Positions 8,941 to 18,692 are shown, numbered from the stretch's first letter. The stretch: DNA of 64,000 nucleotides from Maribellus comscasis (GCF_009762775.1 NZ_CP046401.1:2914001-2978000), one strand, 5' to 3'. Notes: generated from the letters alone by a model not told the origin. Made by a program: numbers and translations.

Positions 8941-10089
8941 TTACTGGAAAAGCGGCTTTTTACGCGTTTTACGTTTGTTCCACCACACCAAAAATCCGGT
9001 GACGGGCAACGACGCACAAACCAGGCTTACGATAAAAGCAAGTATTTTTCCCGGTATTCCCAATATTGCTCCAACATGAATATCGTAATTGGCGGTTATC
9101 AGTTTTTCGCCAAAATTTTTGTCGTTGTGTGTTCGCTCGCTAAGCAACTCTCCTGAATACTGGTCGAACTGAAGCTGATGAGTTTTGTAGTAAACTCCCT
9201 CTTTATCGCCAACATAAATATTAAGTGCTGCCAGGCTGTCGGCAGGCGGTACAATTCGGAATTGGGCAGCTTGCGAATATTTTTGTAATGTTTGCTGAAA
9301 TGCGAAATCGATGGCTTTTGAATCTTCAACCTGCGTTGGAACCGATTGTTTTACTTCAACAGCAGGCGGTACAGTTGTTCCTGAGGCTGCGACATACACA
9401 ACCGCCTGAAACCATTTAAAAGCCCAAACCATACCGGTGAGTGCAATTATCAGAGCAAAAATAAGACTGTAAAAACCAAGTACGTTGTGCAAATCGTAGT
9501 TTTTTCGCTTCGCAGAAGTGCTTTTTTTCCATCGTATCCAAAACAGATTTTTTGCACTTTTAAAACTTTTGGGCCACCATAAAACCAAGCCGGAAATTAA
9601 TAAAATCACAAATATTAGTGTACTCCAGCCAACTATGGGTTGCCCTATTTTGGTGCTGAGAAGCAAACTCCAGTGAAGATATTTTACAATGTTAAAAAAG
9701 TCTGTTTTTTCATCATAGCTTCCGGTTGTTTCTCCTGAATACGGATCGACGTAAACTGATTCGTAGTGGTCAATCATATTGAAATAGGTTGTGGCTTCTG
9801 AATTTCCTTTGTAGCTGGAAAACACCCAGCTTTTATCGGGCTTATTGTAGATATTTACCCAACCAATTTTTTTTTCACCCAAAAGTTCCTGTGCGTTTTC
9901 AAAAAGTTGCGACGGCGAAAGTATCTTTGAAACAGAAGGTTTTGTTACATAAATTGCTTCTTTTCGGGCAAGTTTTGTGAACTCCTGATTAAATACATAA
10001 ATACAACCGGTTACTGAAACAATAAATACAATAATTCCTGACGCCAATCCCAGCCACAAGTGTATTTTTCCAATCCAGTTTTTTATCAT
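8941..10089 (-). CDS. PepSY-associated transmembrane protein (iron-uptake type)
   Basis: A 382-residue inner-membrane protein of the PepSY_TM family. It has an N-terminal membrane helix (about 10-33, KIHLWLGLASG), a periplasmic PepSY portion, a helix near 150-170 beginning after LHWSLLLS, another near 200-222 (LHNVLGFYSLIFALI) and a last helix near 345-370 before a basic tail (WWNKRKTRKK). Such proteins accompany TonB-dependent siderophore receptors and are thought to help reduce or move iron across the inner membrane. Several conserved His residues (KIHLWLG, LHWS, DLHNVLG, YDIHVG) could ligate haem. It lies between the receptor and the diflavin reductase, giving a plausible electron path from NADPH to periplasmic ferric siderophore. 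Confidence 0.88.
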   Translation of the reverse strand: MIKNWIGKIHLWLGLASGIIVFIVSVTGCIYVFNQEFTKLARKEAIYVTKPSVSKILSPSQLFENAQELLGEKKIGWVNIYNKPDKSWVFSSYKGNSEATTYFNMIDHYESVYVDPYSGETTGSYDEKTDFFNIVKYLHWSLLLSTKIGQPIVGWSTLIFVILLISGLVLWWPKSFKSAKNLFWIRWKKSTSAKRKNYDLHNVLGFYSLIFALIIALTGMVWAFKWFQAVVYVAASGTTVPPAVEVKQSVPTQVEDSKAIDFAFQQTLQKYSQAAQFRIVPPADSLAALNIYVGDKEGVYYKTHQLQFDQYSGELLSERTHNDKNFGEKLITANYDIHVGAILGIPGKILAFIVSLVCASLPVTGFLVWWNKRKTRKKPLFQ

Positions 10090-10122
10090 TATTTTTTCTT
10101 TTTTTTAAATATCTTTTCAAAG

Positions 10123-10167
10123 AACTTCGACCGCGTTCAACCTAAAAAGGTTGGCGCAGCCGAAGTT
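10123..10167 (-). other. Intercistronic hairpin after siderophore receptor gene
   Basis: A two-part stem: outer 7-bp arms (10123-10129 with 10161-10167) and an inner 6-bp stem (10138-10143 with 10148-10153) with a 4-nt A loop, joined by partly pairing GC-rich flanks. It lies in the 129-bp gap between the TonB receptor and the PepSY gene, with no U-tract directly after it. It may be a processing or stability element separating highly expressed receptor mRNA from downstream genes. Confidence 0.55.
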
Positions 10168-10218
10168 GAGTTAGTAATTATTTTGGGGTGAAATATCATT
10201 GCACCGTCTTTTTTCTGC

Positions 10219-12570
10219 TTAAAAGCGATATCTTACATTTAAACGGAAGTTAACACCAGGCTCGGTTTGCCAGTAATAATAGTTGGCATAAGCACTTCCC
10301 GAGTAGAGGTACTCATCAAGCAGGTTATAAACATTTAGCCCGATAGAGTATTGTTTATCTTCCCACGACAGTGCTCCGTCAAGTCGAAAGTAATCCGGCA
10401 TCTCCGATTTATTTTCTGCTGACCAGGTCCAGGATGAACGATCTACGAGGTACTGATAGCCCAGGGCAAGTCCAAATCCGTTTAGGGCGGGATTGCTGAA
10501 CTTATATTTTAACCACCCATTGGTCATATGACGGGCGTGGCCCGCAAGACGGGTTCCGACTACATTGGGGTCGGTATCTTCGGTTATTTCTACATTAGTG
10601 TTGGAGTAGTTTAAAATAAGCTGAAGGCCTTCTGTGATTTCACCCTGAACATCGAATTCCAGACCTTTTGATTGAGCTTCTCCCAACTGAATACTAAAAT
10701 TGATATCGGACGGATCAGTCGTCAATACGTTTTCTTTGGTGATTACATAAAACGTAAGTGCGGAACTCCAGTTATTATCTGCCCAGTTTCGTTTAATACC
10801 AAATTCAATATCGTTGCCTCGAACCGGTTCAAACGGATTTCCGTTTTTTGTTGTTCCCGATTGCGGAATAAACGATTGATCGTATAAAGCATAAACTGAT
10901 GTTTTTTTGTCGACGGTGAAATTTGCTCCGGCTCGTGATGTAAAAACATTATCACTTGTGCCGGCGCCATAGGAGGAACTATTAAAAGAAGTATATCGTC
11001 CGGCAAGTGTTAGTAGTAAACGATTATTGAAAAATCCAAGCTCGTCTTGTACATAAAGGGCTGTATAACTTTGACTTTGGTTGGCGTAATAGCTTCCAAA
11101 AGCTCTTTTTCTGATACTTTGAGTTCTGTCCCAAACCGGCATTACTGATGACGGTACATAATGAACGGGATTGTCGTAAGTCAATGGATTGTCGGGGCCT
11201 GCCAAAGGTCCGCTCTGAAACCAGTCGGCGTAATATTCCTTGTTGCCTATATCCAGTCCGGCTAAAATGGTGTGGCTTACCGGACCTGTTTCAGCCGTTC
11301 CGTTTACATAAACCTGTCCTTGCTCAGCAAAACTAATGGCATCCCAAATGCCAATTGAGCGGTAAATTCCAGCTGTTGTAACCGAATCGGCCCAAAGTGA
11401 ACTTCCTGAAATTTTATAATCGAGATAAGAAACTTTTGCTGTAAAATCCCAGTTATCTGAAAGTTCTCGGGTAAATGTAAGGAAAGCATTGTGTTCACGC
11501 ATGTTTGTCGGATCAATATTGGGTTCCGCCAAAGTGTAGTCCCGCGGGAGGGTACCCATTCCTTCCGGGGAGAAAACATAAGCAGACCCGACCACCAGCA
11601 ATTCAGAGTGCTGGTAGATATACTCGGCAGTTAATGTTGTGCGGTCGTTAATGATATATTTTAATGATGGTGCAATTGAGTATCGTTTATTGTATTCATA
11701 ATCGCGATGTGCTCTTTTGGTTAATCCCATTATGTTTAAACGGTATAACAGGCGGCCGTTGTCGTTTAGCTTTCCATTCATGTCAGCAGTAGCACGGAGT
11801 GTGTTAAAGGAACCATAAAGTAGTGAAACTTCGTTCATTTGGTTTAATTGTGGTTTTTTGGTAACCACATTGTACAGTCCACCGGGTTCACCTGAAGACA
11901 ACATAAAACCGGCTGGTCCTTTTACAAATTCTATTCGGTCAACAAGCGAGATGTCCTCGGTTAATGGTCCCCATGGCAAATCCACGTTAAACCCGTTTCT
12001 AAAAGCCGGAAGTTTAAACCCTCTCATGTTAATGCGTGCAAAAGTTCCCCAATGTTCTATCATCATGGCTCCGCTTGTATTTCGGGTTACATTTTCCAAC
12101 ATATCAACTGCTTGCTGGTCATCAAGTAATCCTTTGGTGATAACCTGAATGTTTTGCGGTATTTGGAGTAAAGGTGTTTTCATTTTTAAAGCATCCGACG
12201 ATACCAGAGCTCTGTAATTTGTTGAGTTATCTCCCACAACCCGTACTTCCGATATTTCCTGTTCTGCTTTTTTCATAACGATATCGGGAACAATGGTTTC
12301 CTCGCCGGCAAAAACTTCGATGTTTTGCTGTTCGCTTTTTAAGCCCACAAAAGATACTTCAAGAATGTATTTCCCGGGAGTTATACCCGTAATTTCATAA
12401 AAACCGCCGGGCGAGGTAATTGTACCCTTTGCCGTTCCGATGATTCCGATATTTACCGCGGAGCCTTTGTTTTCTTCAGGAATAATAACTTTTCCACTTA
12501 TTCTTCCTTTTTGGGCATATAGTGAGGTCACGATGTTTAGTAATAACAGTAGATTGAATAATTTTTTCAT
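10219..12570 (-). CDS. TonB-dependent siderophore receptor
   Basis: A 783-residue outer-membrane receptor. A signal peptide (about 1-19, ending LYAQKG) is followed by a CarboxypepD_reg-like domain (about 24-105), then a plug (LLQIPQNIQVITKGLLDDQ, RGFKLPAFRNGF, VDRIEFVKGPAGFMLSSGEP) and a 22-strand barrel ending NFRLNVRYRF with the C-terminal Phe typical of barrel proteins. The plug sequence pattern (QNIQVI, GPAG, EPGG) matches FhuA/FpvA-type ferric-siderophore receptors rather than SusC. It is the first gene of an operon with a PepSY membrane protein and a diflavin reductase, consistent with iron uptake. The siderophore cannot be named. No clear Fur box was found upstream by eye. Confidence 0.92.
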   Translation of the reverse strand: MKKLFNLLLLLNIVTSLYAQKGRISGKVIIPEENKGSAVNIGIIGTAKGTITSPGGFYEITGITPGKYILEVSFVGLKSEQQNIEVFAGEETIVPDIVMKKAEQEISEVRVVGDNSTNYRALVSSDALKMKTPLLQIPQNIQVITKGLLDDQQAVDMLENVTRNTSGAMMIEHWGTFARINMRGFKLPAFRNGFNVDLPWGPLTEDISLVDRIEFVKGPAGFMLSSGEPGGLYNVVTKKPQLNQMNEVSLLYGSFNTLRATADMNGKLNDNGRLLYRLNIMGLTKRAHRDYEYNKRYSIAPSLKYIINDRTTLTAEYIYQHSELLVVGSAYVFSPEGMGTLPRDYTLAEPNIDPTNMREHNAFLTFTRELSDNWDFTAKVSYLDYKISGSSLWADSVTTAGIYRSIGIWDAISFAEQGQVYVNGTAETGPVSHTILAGLDIGNKEYYADWFQSGPLAGPDNPLTYDNPVHYVPSSVMPVWDRTQSIRKRAFGSYYANQSQSYTALYVQDELGFFNNRLLLTLAGRYTSFNSSSYGAGTSDNVFTSRAGANFTVDKKTSVYALYDQSFIPQSGTTKNGNPFEPVRGNDIEFGIKRNWADNNWSSALTFYVITKENVLTTDPSDINFSIQLGEAQSKGLEFDVQGEITEGLQLILNYSNTNVEITEDTDPNVVGTRLAGHARHMTNGWLKYKFSNPALNGFGLALGYQYLVDRSSWTWSAENKSEMPDYFRLDGALSWEDKQYSIGLNVYNLLDEYLYSGSAYANYYYWQTEPGVNFRLNVRYRF

Positions 12571-12931
12571 TTTGTTTGAATTTGTTTTAATACTGTTTGT
12601 AACATTTGTTATCGACCTACAGTATCGAAAGTCCGTGTTACAAGAAATTTGTACGATTTGTTTTTCTGTAAATCATTCCCATTTTCTATTGGGCATTGAT
12701 TTGTATTAATAGATTGAGGACAAAATTAGCTTCCAGGCAAATCAGTATCAATCCTAATAAATAGCGATTTAAGAGGGGAATATCTTTTGTTTTATCCACA
12801 AGTTTTGGGATGCTAATCGCTTGTTTCGCTTGAATATATAGCCTGAGACGGTGAGGTAGCGAATCAGGAGAGGAATCCCTATTTATTGTATTTTGGGATC
12901 AATAAAATTTTGTATTCAGCCAGGATGTTTA
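12571..12931. other. Intergenic region between receptor and mannanase genes
   Basis: This 361-bp region holds the upstream sequence of the siderophore receptor on its left half and the downstream sequence of the GH26 gene on its right half. No supported gene was seen. Short partly matching arms (CTATTTATT at 12879-12887 and its complement at 12756-12764) suggest an old degenerate inverted repeat, but the match is weak. No convincing terminator was found. Confidence 0.4.
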
Positions 12932-14032
12932 TTATTTATAAAGTGCTATGTCAGTAATTTCTTTTTGAAAAAGTGTCTTTGGATCGTTGTAGAATTTGAT
13001 AAAATCGTTAGAGTCGGGGCTTCCTTTGTACGCTGAAAAAGCGCCGTGATCAGCAGGTTGCCACGGATTGCGCCAAACCAAAACATACGCCAAATCGAAA
13101 GGGCGGAGCGTTTGCAAGATTGTTTTTGTCCACCATTCTGTATTTTTGGCAATTGGTCCTCCTGTTTCGCTAACTGCCGCAATCTTTCCTTTTGTTTTTG
13201 CCTGACTGGTAACCACTTCTGCACAGTTTTGTAACGTTTTCGGGAAATCGGAACCACGGTCGTATAAATCAAAGGCCAGGATGTCAACAATATCATCGCC
13301 GGGGTAGCGCTCCAAATATTCCTCAGTTGTTGAAAACCTATCAGTGGAATAGGTGTAAAGTACATGATGAATATTTTTTTTATTCTGAAGATAGTTTACA
13401 GTGAATCTCCAGAGTGAAGTATATTCCTCAACCGAGCATAAATTTTTACCCCACCAAAACCAGCTTCCTGTGTGTTCGTGAAACGGCCGGAAAAGTACAG
13501 GAATTAAAGTGCCTTCGTCAGTTTTTAATCCCAGCAGAAAATCAGCCAGTTTATCCAGATAAGCTTTAAAAAGTTCGTGTTTTTCTCCTCCTGGTAGTAT
13601 CGATTTTACAACTTGTTTTGAAGATGTGTCCCAGGAAGTACCGCCAGTCAACGGATTTCGCAGGTGCCAGCTAATGGTGTTTACCCCTCCCCTTTTATAA
13701 ACTGTTTTTATCCACTCCTGAATTTTGTCGAAATGAACAGAATCCAAACTGTAAGGATCTCCCAATTCCAAGTGTCCAAGTTCCCATCCGTAAACCGCGG
13801 GGTAATCGCCGCAAACATCTTTCACATCCGAACGATCTTTTTCGTATATCCAGCCTATACCGTAAGCCAGATCATCCTGATGTCCAAACATCATTCTTTC
13901 ATGCTGTAGTTTTAATAAATTCTGATACAGTTTTATAGTTTCTTTTGTAGCTTTTTTATCTGCCGGAACCGGCTTTGCGGCGTAGCTTGTTACTCCGGAA
14001 ATCAGGAGCGCGAAAAGGAATATATTTTTCAT
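12932..14032 (-). CDS. GH26 endo-beta-1,4-mannanase
   Basis: A 366-residue exported glycoside hydrolase of family 26 (clan A TIM barrel) with a signal peptide of about 19 residues (cleavage near SYAAK). The family signature FRPFHEHTGSWFWWG contains the acid/base Glu186 with the upstream His, and KIAAVSETGG holds the probable nucleophile Glu289. MMFGHQDDLAYG near the N-terminus is also typical. It hydrolyses internal beta-1,4-mannosidic bonds in mannan, glucomannan or galactomannan. The start codon overlaps the end of the upstream GH2 gene by 4 bp (ATGA), so the two are translationally coupled. No lipobox is seen, so it is probably periplasmic. Confidence 0.92.
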   Translation of the reverse strand: MKNIFLFALLISGVTSYAAKPVPADKKATKETIKLYQNLLKLQHERMMFGHQDDLAYGIGWIYEKDRSDVKDVCGDYPAVYGWELGHLELGDPYSLDSVHFDKIQEWIKTVYKRGGVNTISWHLRNPLTGGTSWDTSSKQVVKSILPGGEKHELFKAYLDKLADFLLGLKTDEGTLIPVLFRPFHEHTGSWFWWGKNLCSVEEYTSLWRFTVNYLQNKKNIHHVLYTYSTDRFSTTEEYLERYPGDDIVDILAFDLYDRGSDFPKTLQNCAEVVTSQAKTKGKIAAVSETGGPIAKNTEWWTKTILQTLRPFDLAYVLVWRNPWQPADHGAFSAYKGSPDSNDFIKFYNDPKTLFQKEITDIALYK

Positions 14033-16860
14033 TTTAGTATTGCTTTAATTTGTTTTTCAGGGAGTTGAATTGCCGGATTGAATTTATCGCTCTTTGTATA
14101 ATTGAGCAAGCTTATTCTTAATTGTCTCGCTTCAGGACGGTTTTCAAGATTATTCACTATGTCAGCGCCACTAATTAGCAGGCTTCCCTCTCCTACTTTT
14201 GTTTCAAAAATAAGCGCAAGTCTCCGATTGGTTACCCAATTGTCGACAATACGAACAATTGGTTTTAAATCCTTTGGAAAGGAATCCAGTTGAATTGCGT
14301 CGGCATGGCTCATTGCGTCCTGCCACTGCCAGCTGGAATAAAACTCTGTAGGGAACAGCTCCAATGCAGGGTGTTCGGGATTACAAAGAATGCCAAGTGT
14401 GTGCGGCTTTTGATTGTTGGTCCAGGCTGTGTTCCAAAAAATACTTGAGAAACCTACACCAATATTTCCTCCCATATCAGGGGTTGTTTTTCCTTGTCCC
14501 AGGCTTAACAACACTTTTCCTCCATCTTTGAGGTATTGAACAGTTGTTTTGTCCAACTTTTCTACCACTTTCACGCTTTCGTTTTGTGCTGAATTATTTT
14601 CCGGATAAACCCAAATGCCCCATGAATTTACAAAATCGCCGATTGTAACTTCCAGGGTTAATTTTCTTGGCCGGTTTTCTTTTTGGAACTGAACCTGTAC
14701 CTGACCAAGTTGCGTTGTATTTCCCAGCGGAATTTTTTGTCCTCCCAATGTTCCTTCAGCAATCGTATTTTCTTTTTCTTTAAGTTCCCACAAAGGATTT
14801 ATATTTTCAAAAGCTTGTTCGCCAAAATGCGCAACTTCGATTGTTGCGTTGAGGATTTCGCCTTCGGTAAAAATACGTTTTTCAAGTCTTGCCAGTGGAA
14901 CTGTTGTATTACAAAAGCGGCGGTATTCTTCCGGTGAAATATATCCTTTTTCTTCCCAAAAAGGGTCAAGGATGCCAACCAAAGCAGTTCCCTGACCGGG
15001 GAAGTCGTGCAAATCGAGTAACTGAAATCCTGCAAAACCAGGAGTTCGAAGGGCAGCTTCAATGTCGGCTTTATAACAAAGAGCCTGTAATTTTCCTGAT
15101 GCCAGTAAAAAGCTGTCGGCCAGTTCACCCATGTGGTGTGCGTTCAGGCTTTCGCGGAACAATTCAAAGTTTTTGGGTTTCAGAACGCCGGAATACTTTT
15201 CAATTTCCTTAAAATTTGGATATACACACCACTGGCCAATTTCGTGACTAACCACCGGAATTCCATCATCGGGTAAGCGATCCGACCAGTCAAAATCAGT
15301 AGAGGGCCGTTGTGAATTGATGATGCTGTTTAATTCTTCTCCCCATCCCTGGATTCGGGGTTGTGGCAAAACATGAAAGTCGTTTTCCTGCAAAGCCGGC
15401 CAGCCCGAAGCTCCCGTATAAACCCTGCGATCGTCTTTTCCCTTCCAGTAATTTACAAATTCGGAGAGGAATTCACTGTATCGTGGCCCACCCGGTTCAT
15501 TTCCGTATGCCATCATAACAAACGAAGGGTGGTTACCATATTCCTGAACAATGTGTCTGCTTTCTTCCCAAATAAAATCATCAACCGGAAAGCCGCTTCC
15601 CAGTTGCGTACTTTGGTTTGCCCATGATGAACACTCTACCTGCAGGTAAATACCCATTTTGTCGGCTGCTTCAAAAGCCGCTTCAGGCGGGCACCACGAG
15701 TGAAACCGAACATGATTTAATCCGTGATTTTTAACAGCGGTAAATACTTTTTCCCAAGGGGCAATACGGGTAGGAGGATAGCCTGTTTTTGGGAAAATAG
15801 CACATTCCAGTGTGCCGCGTAAAAATACCGGGCGGCCATTGATCTCAAAACGACGACCATTGTTTCCAAATTCACGTAAACCAAAATCAACTGTTTTTTT
15901 GTCGAGCAATTGTTTGTTTTTTAAGCTAACGGTTAGTTCGTAAACATTTGGATGGAATTCGTCCCATAATTGTGCATCTTCACCCAAATCAAAGATCATT
16001 TTCAAAATGTTTTGGCCCGGAACAATTCCAAAATCAAAAATTTTCTTTTCTATGTTTTGACCGGTATTTTTTAGTCTGGCAGAAACAAATGCTTTTACCG
16101 ACAGATTTTCAACAGAGGCATTAAAAACATTAAGTTTAATGGTTGCCGTTTTTTTATGAATGTCCGGGTAGACTTCAATATTTTCAATGTATGTTTTTCT
16201 TTTTGACTGTAGCGAAACGTTTCCAACAATACCGTTCCAGTTCGATTGTGTGTGATCGGAAATACTGTGTGAATTTTCGCCAACATCGATATCTTTTGTC
16301 CGGTTATCAATACAAATGGAAATAACATTTTCACCCGTTTTTAGAAATGAAGAGATGTTATAAATATGAGGTGTGGCCAGGCTGTTTTGTTTATCAACTT
16401 TTTTGCTGTTTATCCAAATTGCCGATTGCCAGTGTACCCTTTCCAGATTCAAAAATACAGTTCGTTCAATCCAGTTTTCAGGAATTGTAATTTTTTTGTT
16501 ATACCATGCTGCTCCGGTATATTTTTTTTCGGGTTGAAGCCAGAATGGAAATTTAATATCAAGCGAATCTTCGTAAGGGGCATAATTTGGATCTTGAAAC
16601 CAATCAGGTTGGAGAATGCTTCCGGTCCATTTGGTTTTCAGCGCGACATCATAACCTTTTCCGTTTTCAACCATTGACCCCGGAAGTTGAACGGTTTCTG
16701 AGAAATCCTTTTCAAACCAGTTTTCCCGTTCACCCCGATCATCAGGATCCATCTGAAATTGCCACTCTCCGGAAAGGTCGATGGTTTCTATGGGATTCTC
16801 TGAACATGAAAACAAGGCGAAAACAAGGGTTAAAATCAGAAAAATTTGAGCTAGTCTCAT
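14029..16860 (-). CDS. GH2-family glycoside hydrolase lipoprotein (beta-galactosidase/beta-mannosidase type)
   Basis: A 943-residue lipoprotein (lipobox ALFSC, Cys19). It has the GH2 order: an N-terminal jelly-roll sugar-binding domain (DLSGEWQFQMDP, later WYNKKITIPENW), an immunoglobulin-like domain, then a TIM barrel with the acid/base in MMAYGNEPGG (Glu near 454) and the nucleophile in VVSHEIGQW (Glu near 540). A long C-terminal part (about 640-943) resembles a glutamine-amidotransferase-like and jelly-roll extension seen in large GH2 proteins, but I cannot assign it firmly. Coupling to a GH26 mannanase suggests action on mannan side chains or ends (beta-mannosidase or beta-galactosidase-like), but exact activity is not decided by the sequence. 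Confidence 0.85.
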   Translation of the reverse strand: MRLAQIFLILTLVFALFSCSENPIETIDLSGEWQFQMDPDDRGERENWFEKDFSETVQLPGSMVENGKGYDVALKTKWTGSILQPDWFQDPNYAPYEDSLDIKFPFWLQPEKKYTGAAWYNKKITIPENWIERTVFLNLERVHWQSAIWINSKKVDKQNSLATPHIYNISSFLKTGENVISICIDNRTKDIDVGENSHSISDHTQSNWNGIVGNVSLQSKRKTYIENIEVYPDIHKKTATIKLNVFNASVENLSVKAFVSARLKNTGQNIEKKIFDFGIVPGQNILKMIFDLGEDAQLWDEFHPNVYELTVSLKNKQLLDKKTVDFGLREFGNNGRRFEINGRPVFLRGTLECAIFPKTGYPPTRIAPWEKVFTAVKNHGLNHVRFHSWCPPEAAFEAADKMGIYLQVECSSWANQSTQLGSGFPVDDFIWEESRHIVQEYGNHPSFVMMAYGNEPGGPRYSEFLSEFVNYWKGKDDRRVYTGASGWPALQENDFHVLPQPRIQGWGEELNSIINSQRPSTDFDWSDRLPDDGIPVVSHEIGQWCVYPNFKEIEKYSGVLKPKNFELFRESLNAHHMGELADSFLLASGKLQALCYKADIEAALRTPGFAGFQLLDLHDFPGQGTALVGILDPFWEEKGYISPEEYRRFCNTTVPLARLEKRIFTEGEILNATIEVAHFGEQAFENINPLWELKEKENTIAEGTLGGQKIPLGNTTQLGQVQVQFQKENRPRKLTLEVTIGDFVNSWGIWVYPENNSAQNESVKVVEKLDKTTVQYLKDGGKVLLSLGQGKTTPDMGGNIGVGFSSIFWNTAWTNNQKPHTLGILCNPEHPALELFPTEFYSSWQWQDAMSHADAIQLDSFPKDLKPIVRIVDNWVTNRRLALIFETKVGEGSLLISGADIVNNLENRPEARQLRISLLNYTKSDKFNPAIQLPEKQIKAILK

Positions 16861-16956
16861 CGGTTAAAGAATTGATGTTTTGAACGAAATTATAAAAATT
16901 GGAACGATTTCTTCGAAAAATATTTTGTTGAAATTTTTTATCTCTTTTTGTCTGGA

Positions 16957-18570
16957 TCAGGGGAGATTTTGTTTGACGGCAATAACTAAAGTTTCACCTG
17001 CCGCTACTTTTACCGGAATTCCTTCAGGAAGATGGTTTGTCGGATATGTTCCGGTCAGTTCTTTTTGAGATGAAGTCAAAGTGTAATTTTCTCCTTCGTT
17101 TGCTGTAAACCATTCCGGAAACTGGTTAATGCGTGGATAGTCGATGGGCAAATTTAAAATGGTTTTGTGTCGCTGTGTGTCAAATACGAGTTTTCCTGTC
17201 CAGTCTTTTTCTGCGGTTATTACAAAATAGATCTGTCCGTCGTTTTGTTCGGCTCCCAGAATGACATCTTTGCGCCAGGGCTGTAACGTAGCACCCCGGG
17301 TTTTCCAAAGGCTGTACATGATAGCTGTTCGTGCAAAATTCCCGTCGCCGTGCCAGCCACCAATTATTCCGTCATCCTGCTGCATGTTAAACATTACCTG
17401 CATTTCGCTGTCGATCCAGTTTTTTAGTTCCGGCACCGGTTCGCGGTTGTATAAATTAATTCCACTTTCCAATGCATCGGCATATCCGTCGTGACTGGTG
17501 CCTTCCCATGCATAGTCGCGGTATTTCTCGTTTAGTTTCTGAAATCCTTTTAACACGGCCTCGCGGTATTCTTCTTTACCGTCGACCAGGTAAACCGAGT
17601 AATAGGCATCAAAAACATAACCCCAGTTGTCCACAATATTTGAATCGGCGATTTCACCGGTTTTCGGATTTACGGCGTTGTAAAATAAACCATCTTCGTT
17701 GCGGCCGACTTCCAAAACGCGGTCGAGCAGGGCGTAAAACGGTAGTTTGTACGCTCCCTTTTTTTGAGGATTTGCAAAATGAGCTGTAACATATAACTCA
17801 CTTAATCCTCCAATAATTTCGCAGCCATGGTCACGAATTCGCAGGTAATTGGTTTGTGTAAGATCACGATCGCCGAGCAGGTAGTAGTCGCCGATTCGAA
17901 TTGCCCATTCGAGGTATTTTTGATCACCGGTCATCCAATACACGCGGGATAGTGTTTGCAGCATTTCGCCGTTCACTTCTTCAATTGATGCCGTTCTTTC
18001 AAAATATCTTTCCAGGTCTTTTACTTCCTTCATATACGCTGCAAGATCATCCAGCATTTCCATCATGCGGTCCTGCCAGGGAGATTCTCCAATGTATTCA
18101 TTCAGAGGTATTAATCCATCTTTAATGTATTCAGATGTACCAAAAATTACATCACCCATTTTTAGTTCGTCCGAGGCAAAATTTTGTTTTGAAAAAGACC
18201 ATGTATCAGGCAATGATTCTACCCGCGACGTTAGTTCTTGTTCGGTGTTTAACATGTCGAGCATTGCTCCGTGATACAACTCTTTGTCCAGAATAAACGC
18301 CGTTAAAACCATAAATGCATAATTATCGGCAGCCGAATTGTGTGCTTCCCAAACATCGGTTTTATTTGTAAGATTGGTTGGAATCAGCCCGGTGATGCTA
18401 TCGGTTTTGGTTAGCCACCCATTAACAAAATCGAGGCTTCGTATAAATCCTTCATTGGCTTGTTTTCCGTTTTCCAGAGCTTTGTTGACAAGGTCAGAAT
18501 CAAATTCGGAAGGCTGTGTGCAGGCTGTCAGAATTGCTATCAGAAGTATAAAACCACTTAATTTGTTCAT
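16957..18570 (-). CDS. Unknown alpha-helical lipoprotein, possible (alpha/alpha)6-barrel carbohydrate-active protein
   Basis: A 537-residue lipoprotein (lipobox ILTAC, Cys17). The body is rich in regularly spaced amphipathic helices with Trp and Tyr (for example EVNGEMLQTLSRVYWMTGDQ, YLEWAIRIGDYYLLGDRD, YAWEGTSHDGYADALE), the look of a six-hairpin toroid as in GH88/GH105 or epimerase-type folds. A C-terminal beta-rich tail (about 440-537) follows. I do not recognise a family with certainty. It is 96 bp upstream of, and on the same strand as, the GH2 and GH26 genes, so it probably helps process the same mannan-type or galactose-decorated substrate. It could be a new hydrolase, lyase or binding protein. 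Confidence 0.7.
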   Translation of the reverse strand: MNKLSGFILLIAILTACTQPSEFDSDLVNKALENGKQANEGFIRSLDFVNGWLTKTDSITGLIPTNLTNKTDVWEAHNSAADNYAFMVLTAFILDKELYHGAMLDMLNTEQELTSRVESLPDTWSFSKQNFASDELKMGDVIFGTSEYIKDGLIPLNEYIGESPWQDRMMEMLDDLAAYMKEVKDLERYFERTASIEEVNGEMLQTLSRVYWMTGDQKYLEWAIRIGDYYLLGDRDLTQTNYLRIRDHGCEIIGGLSELYVTAHFANPQKKGAYKLPFYALLDRVLEVGRNEDGLFYNAVNPKTGEIADSNIVDNWGYVFDAYYSVYLVDGKEEYREAVLKGFQKLNEKYRDYAWEGTSHDGYADALESGINLYNREPVPELKNWIDSEMQVMFNMQQDDGIIGGWHGDGNFARTAIMYSLWKTRGATLQPWRKDVILGAEQNDGQIYFVITAEKDWTGKLVFDTQRHKTILNLPIDYPRINQFPEWFTANEGENYTLTSSQKELTGTYPTNHLPEGIPVKVAAGETLVIAVKQNLP

Positions 18571-18692
18571 TTTGAAAAGGTTTAGTTATCTAATAAAAGT
18601 ATTAAAAAGTTTTTGGACTATTTAACTTTTATAGAAATAGTTTCTTTAAAACGTTTTTTTGGGATATGGTAATTTTATGTAAAAAAGTGATT

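Noticed and set aside
12751..12900. Possible inverted repeat pair (CTATTTATT arms) suggesting a MITE-like element before the GH26 gene end
   Set aside because: Only about nine bases match well and no target-site duplication or terminal structure was found.
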